Assembly (NCBI GenBank): GCA_947632625.1
Contig: CANRPZ010000061.1
Span: 1-6,480 of the forward strand
DNA from: an uncultured Bacilli bacterium
Lineage (GTDB): Bacteria; Bacillota_I; Bacilli_A; RF39; UBA660
Direction of reading: 5' to 3'
Length of the DNA stretch: 6,480 bases
Of the stretch, positions 5,413 through 6,480 are shown one piece after another. Numbering within the stretch: position 1 is the stretch's first letter; the number at the start of each line of letters is the position of its first letter. The notes beneath the pieces were generated by a model, which saw only the letters and a program-made list of their open reading frames with translations, searched no databases and was not told where the DNA came from. The position numbers were made by a program, and so were the translations under genes.

Positions 5413-6480
5413 ATGGCAAAAATTATAGGTATCGATTTAGGTACAACAAATTCATGTGTAGCATATTTAGAGGGAGGAAAACCTGTTGTTATTGCAAATA
5501 GCGAAGGAAATCGTACGACCCCAAGTGTTGTTGCATTTAAAGAGAATGGAGAAGAATTAGTAGGAGATAACGCCAAACGTCAAGCGGTTACTAATAAAAA
5601 TACAATTTCTTCTATTAAAAGAAAAATGGGGACAGATGAAAAAGTTGAAATTAATGGTAAAAAATATACCCCACAAGAAATTAGTGCAAAAATTTTAATG
5701 AAACTTAAAAAAGATGCAGAAAGTTTTTTAGGAGACAAAGTAACAAAAGCCGTTATAACGGTTCCTGCTTACTTTAATGACGCTCAACGTCAAGCAACTA
5801 AAGATGCTGGTAAAATTGCCGGATTAGAGGTTGAAAGAATTGTAAATGAACCTACAGCTGCAGCACTTGCTTATGGACTTGATAAACAAGATAAATTACA
5901 AACAATTTTAGTTTATGATTTAGGTGGAGGTACATTTGATGTATCTATTCTAGAACTTGGAGATGGAATTTTCGAGGTTAAAGCAACAAGTGGTAATAAC
6001 CATTTAGGTGGAGATGACTTTGATGCTCGTATCATTGATTATTTAGTAGATGAATTTAAGAAGAGCGATGGTATTGATTTATCAAAAGATAAGATGGCAA
6101 TGCAAAGATTAAAAGATGCTGCTGAAAAAGCAAAAAAAGACTTATCTGGTATGTCATCTACCCAAATTAGTTTACCATTCATTTCTCAAAAAGAAGATGG
6201 ACCAGTTCATTTGGAAATTAATTTAACAAAAGCAAAATTTGAAGATTTATGCCGTGACTTATTTGATTCTACACTAGAACCTGTTCGTAATGCTTTAAAA
6301 GATGCCAAATTATCTAAAAGTGATATTAACCAAGTTATCTTGGTAGGTGGTTCTACTCGTATACCATACATTCAAGAATTAGTTAAAAAAGAACTTGGCC
6401 AAGAGCCTCATAAAGGCGTTAATCCAGATGAGGTTGTTGCCATGGGTGCCGCTATTCAAGGTGGAGTTTTAACTGGTGAA
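5413..6480 (+). CDS. dnaK: Chaperone DnaK (Hsp70), N-terminal part (3' end outside window)
   Basis: ATP-dependent chaperone that binds unfolded polypeptides with DnaJ and GrpE. The frame is open from the ATG to the last base: 356 residues of about 600, so almost the whole nucleotide-binding domain is present and the substrate-binding domain is not. Visible landmarks are the phosphate-1 loop IGIDLGTTNS (residues 5-14), the Lys in SIKRKMG at 69 that corresponds to the catalytic Lys of Hsp70s, AVITVPAYFNDAQRQATKDA (113-132), NEPTAAALAYGLD (145-157), phosphate-2 VYDLGGGTFDVS (167-178), and the adenosine motif ILVGGSTRIP (309-318). The segment after residue 69 is short, as in Gram-positive DnaKs. 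The Thr that is autophosphorylated in E. coli DnaK is Asn196 here (GNNHLGG), as in other Firmicutes. The start is set by AAAGGTGA (5400-5407), 5 nt before the ATG. dnaJ probably follows. Confidence 0.98.
   Translation, partial: MAKIIGIDLGTTNSCVAYLEGGKPVVIANSEGNRTTPSVVAFKENGEELVGDNAKRQAVTNKNTISSIKRKMGTDEKVEINGKKYTPQEISAKILMKLKKDAESFLGDKVTKAVITVPAYFNDAQRQATKDAGKIAGLEVERIVNEPTAAALAYGLDKQDKLQTILVYDLGGGTFDVSILELGDGIFEVKATSGNNHLGGDDFDARIIDYLVDEFKKSDGIDLSKDKMAMQRLKDAAEKAKKDLSGMSSTQISLPFISQKEDGPVHLEINLTKAKFEDLCRDLFDSTLEPVRNALKDAKLSKSDINQVILVGGSTRIPYIQELVKKELGQEPHKGVNPDEVVAMGAAIQGGVLTGE

Noticed and set aside
5376..5576. 66-residue open frame on the - strand
   Set aside because: It lies wholly antisense to the end of grpE and the start of dnaK, has no ribosome binding site that I can see, and its composition is what the complement of conserved dnaK codons gives.
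5413..6480. Loss of the autophosphorylation Thr in DnaK as a novelty
   Set aside because: Asn at this position (GNNHLGG) is also found in Bacillus-type DnaK, so it is a lineage trait and not a defect.
1..6480. Mycoplasma-type genetic code (TGA as Trp)
   Set aside because: I found no in-frame TGA in the called genes and Trp is always TGG. The absence of TGA stops in only four complete gene ends or so proves nothing either way.

Overview
The window is a stretch of an AT-rich (roughly 30% G+C by eye), low-GC Gram-positive chromosome. The evidence is the HrcA/CIRCE heat-shock logic, a DnaK without the extra N-terminal insertion of Gram-negative DnaKs, strong AAGGTGA-type ribosome binding sites, and AT-rich codon choice. 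I would place it among the Bacilli, Erysipelotrichia or Mollicutes-related lineages, but the sequence alone does not fix the genus. All genes are on the + strand. Trp is written TGG and the stops are TAA or TAG; no gene here ends in TGA, so the genetic code is not tested.

Layout. Positions 2-1243 are the C-terminal half of valyl-tRNA synthetase (valS), closed by a compact intrinsic terminator. Next comes an accessory cassette with its own promoter (about 1282-1309). It holds two tandem paralogous genes (1332-2426 and 2460-3707) that encode unrecognised proteins built from 34-residue, probably two-helix repeats: 7 units in the first and 9 in the second. A T-rich terminator closes it. The last part is the start of a class I heat-shock operon, hrcA (3838-4860), grpE (4853-5392) and dnaK (5413 to the window end, incomplete). 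It is driven by a consensus promoter, TTGACA-N17-TATAAT, overlapped by an atypical CIRCE operator.

How the parts work together. HrcA represses its own operon through CIRCE. GrpE is the nucleotide exchange factor for DnaK, so the last three genes form one regulated chaperone unit. The repeat-protein pair is separated from its housekeeping neighbours by terminators on both sides and looks like an independent insertion between valS and hrcA.

The most interesting parts are: (1) the repeat-protein pair, with fixed end units, a shuffled and expanded middle, and variability concentrated on one predicted helix; (2) the heat-shock control region, where the upstream CIRCE has a 10-nt rather than 9-nt spacer and a second, degenerate CIRCE-like element with the correct 9-nt spacer lies at the predicted 5' end of the mRNA, where it can fold into a hairpin touching the hrcA ribosome binding site. 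No intergenic stretch exceeds 300 bases, and I see no RNA genes, insertion sequences or CRISPR arrays.
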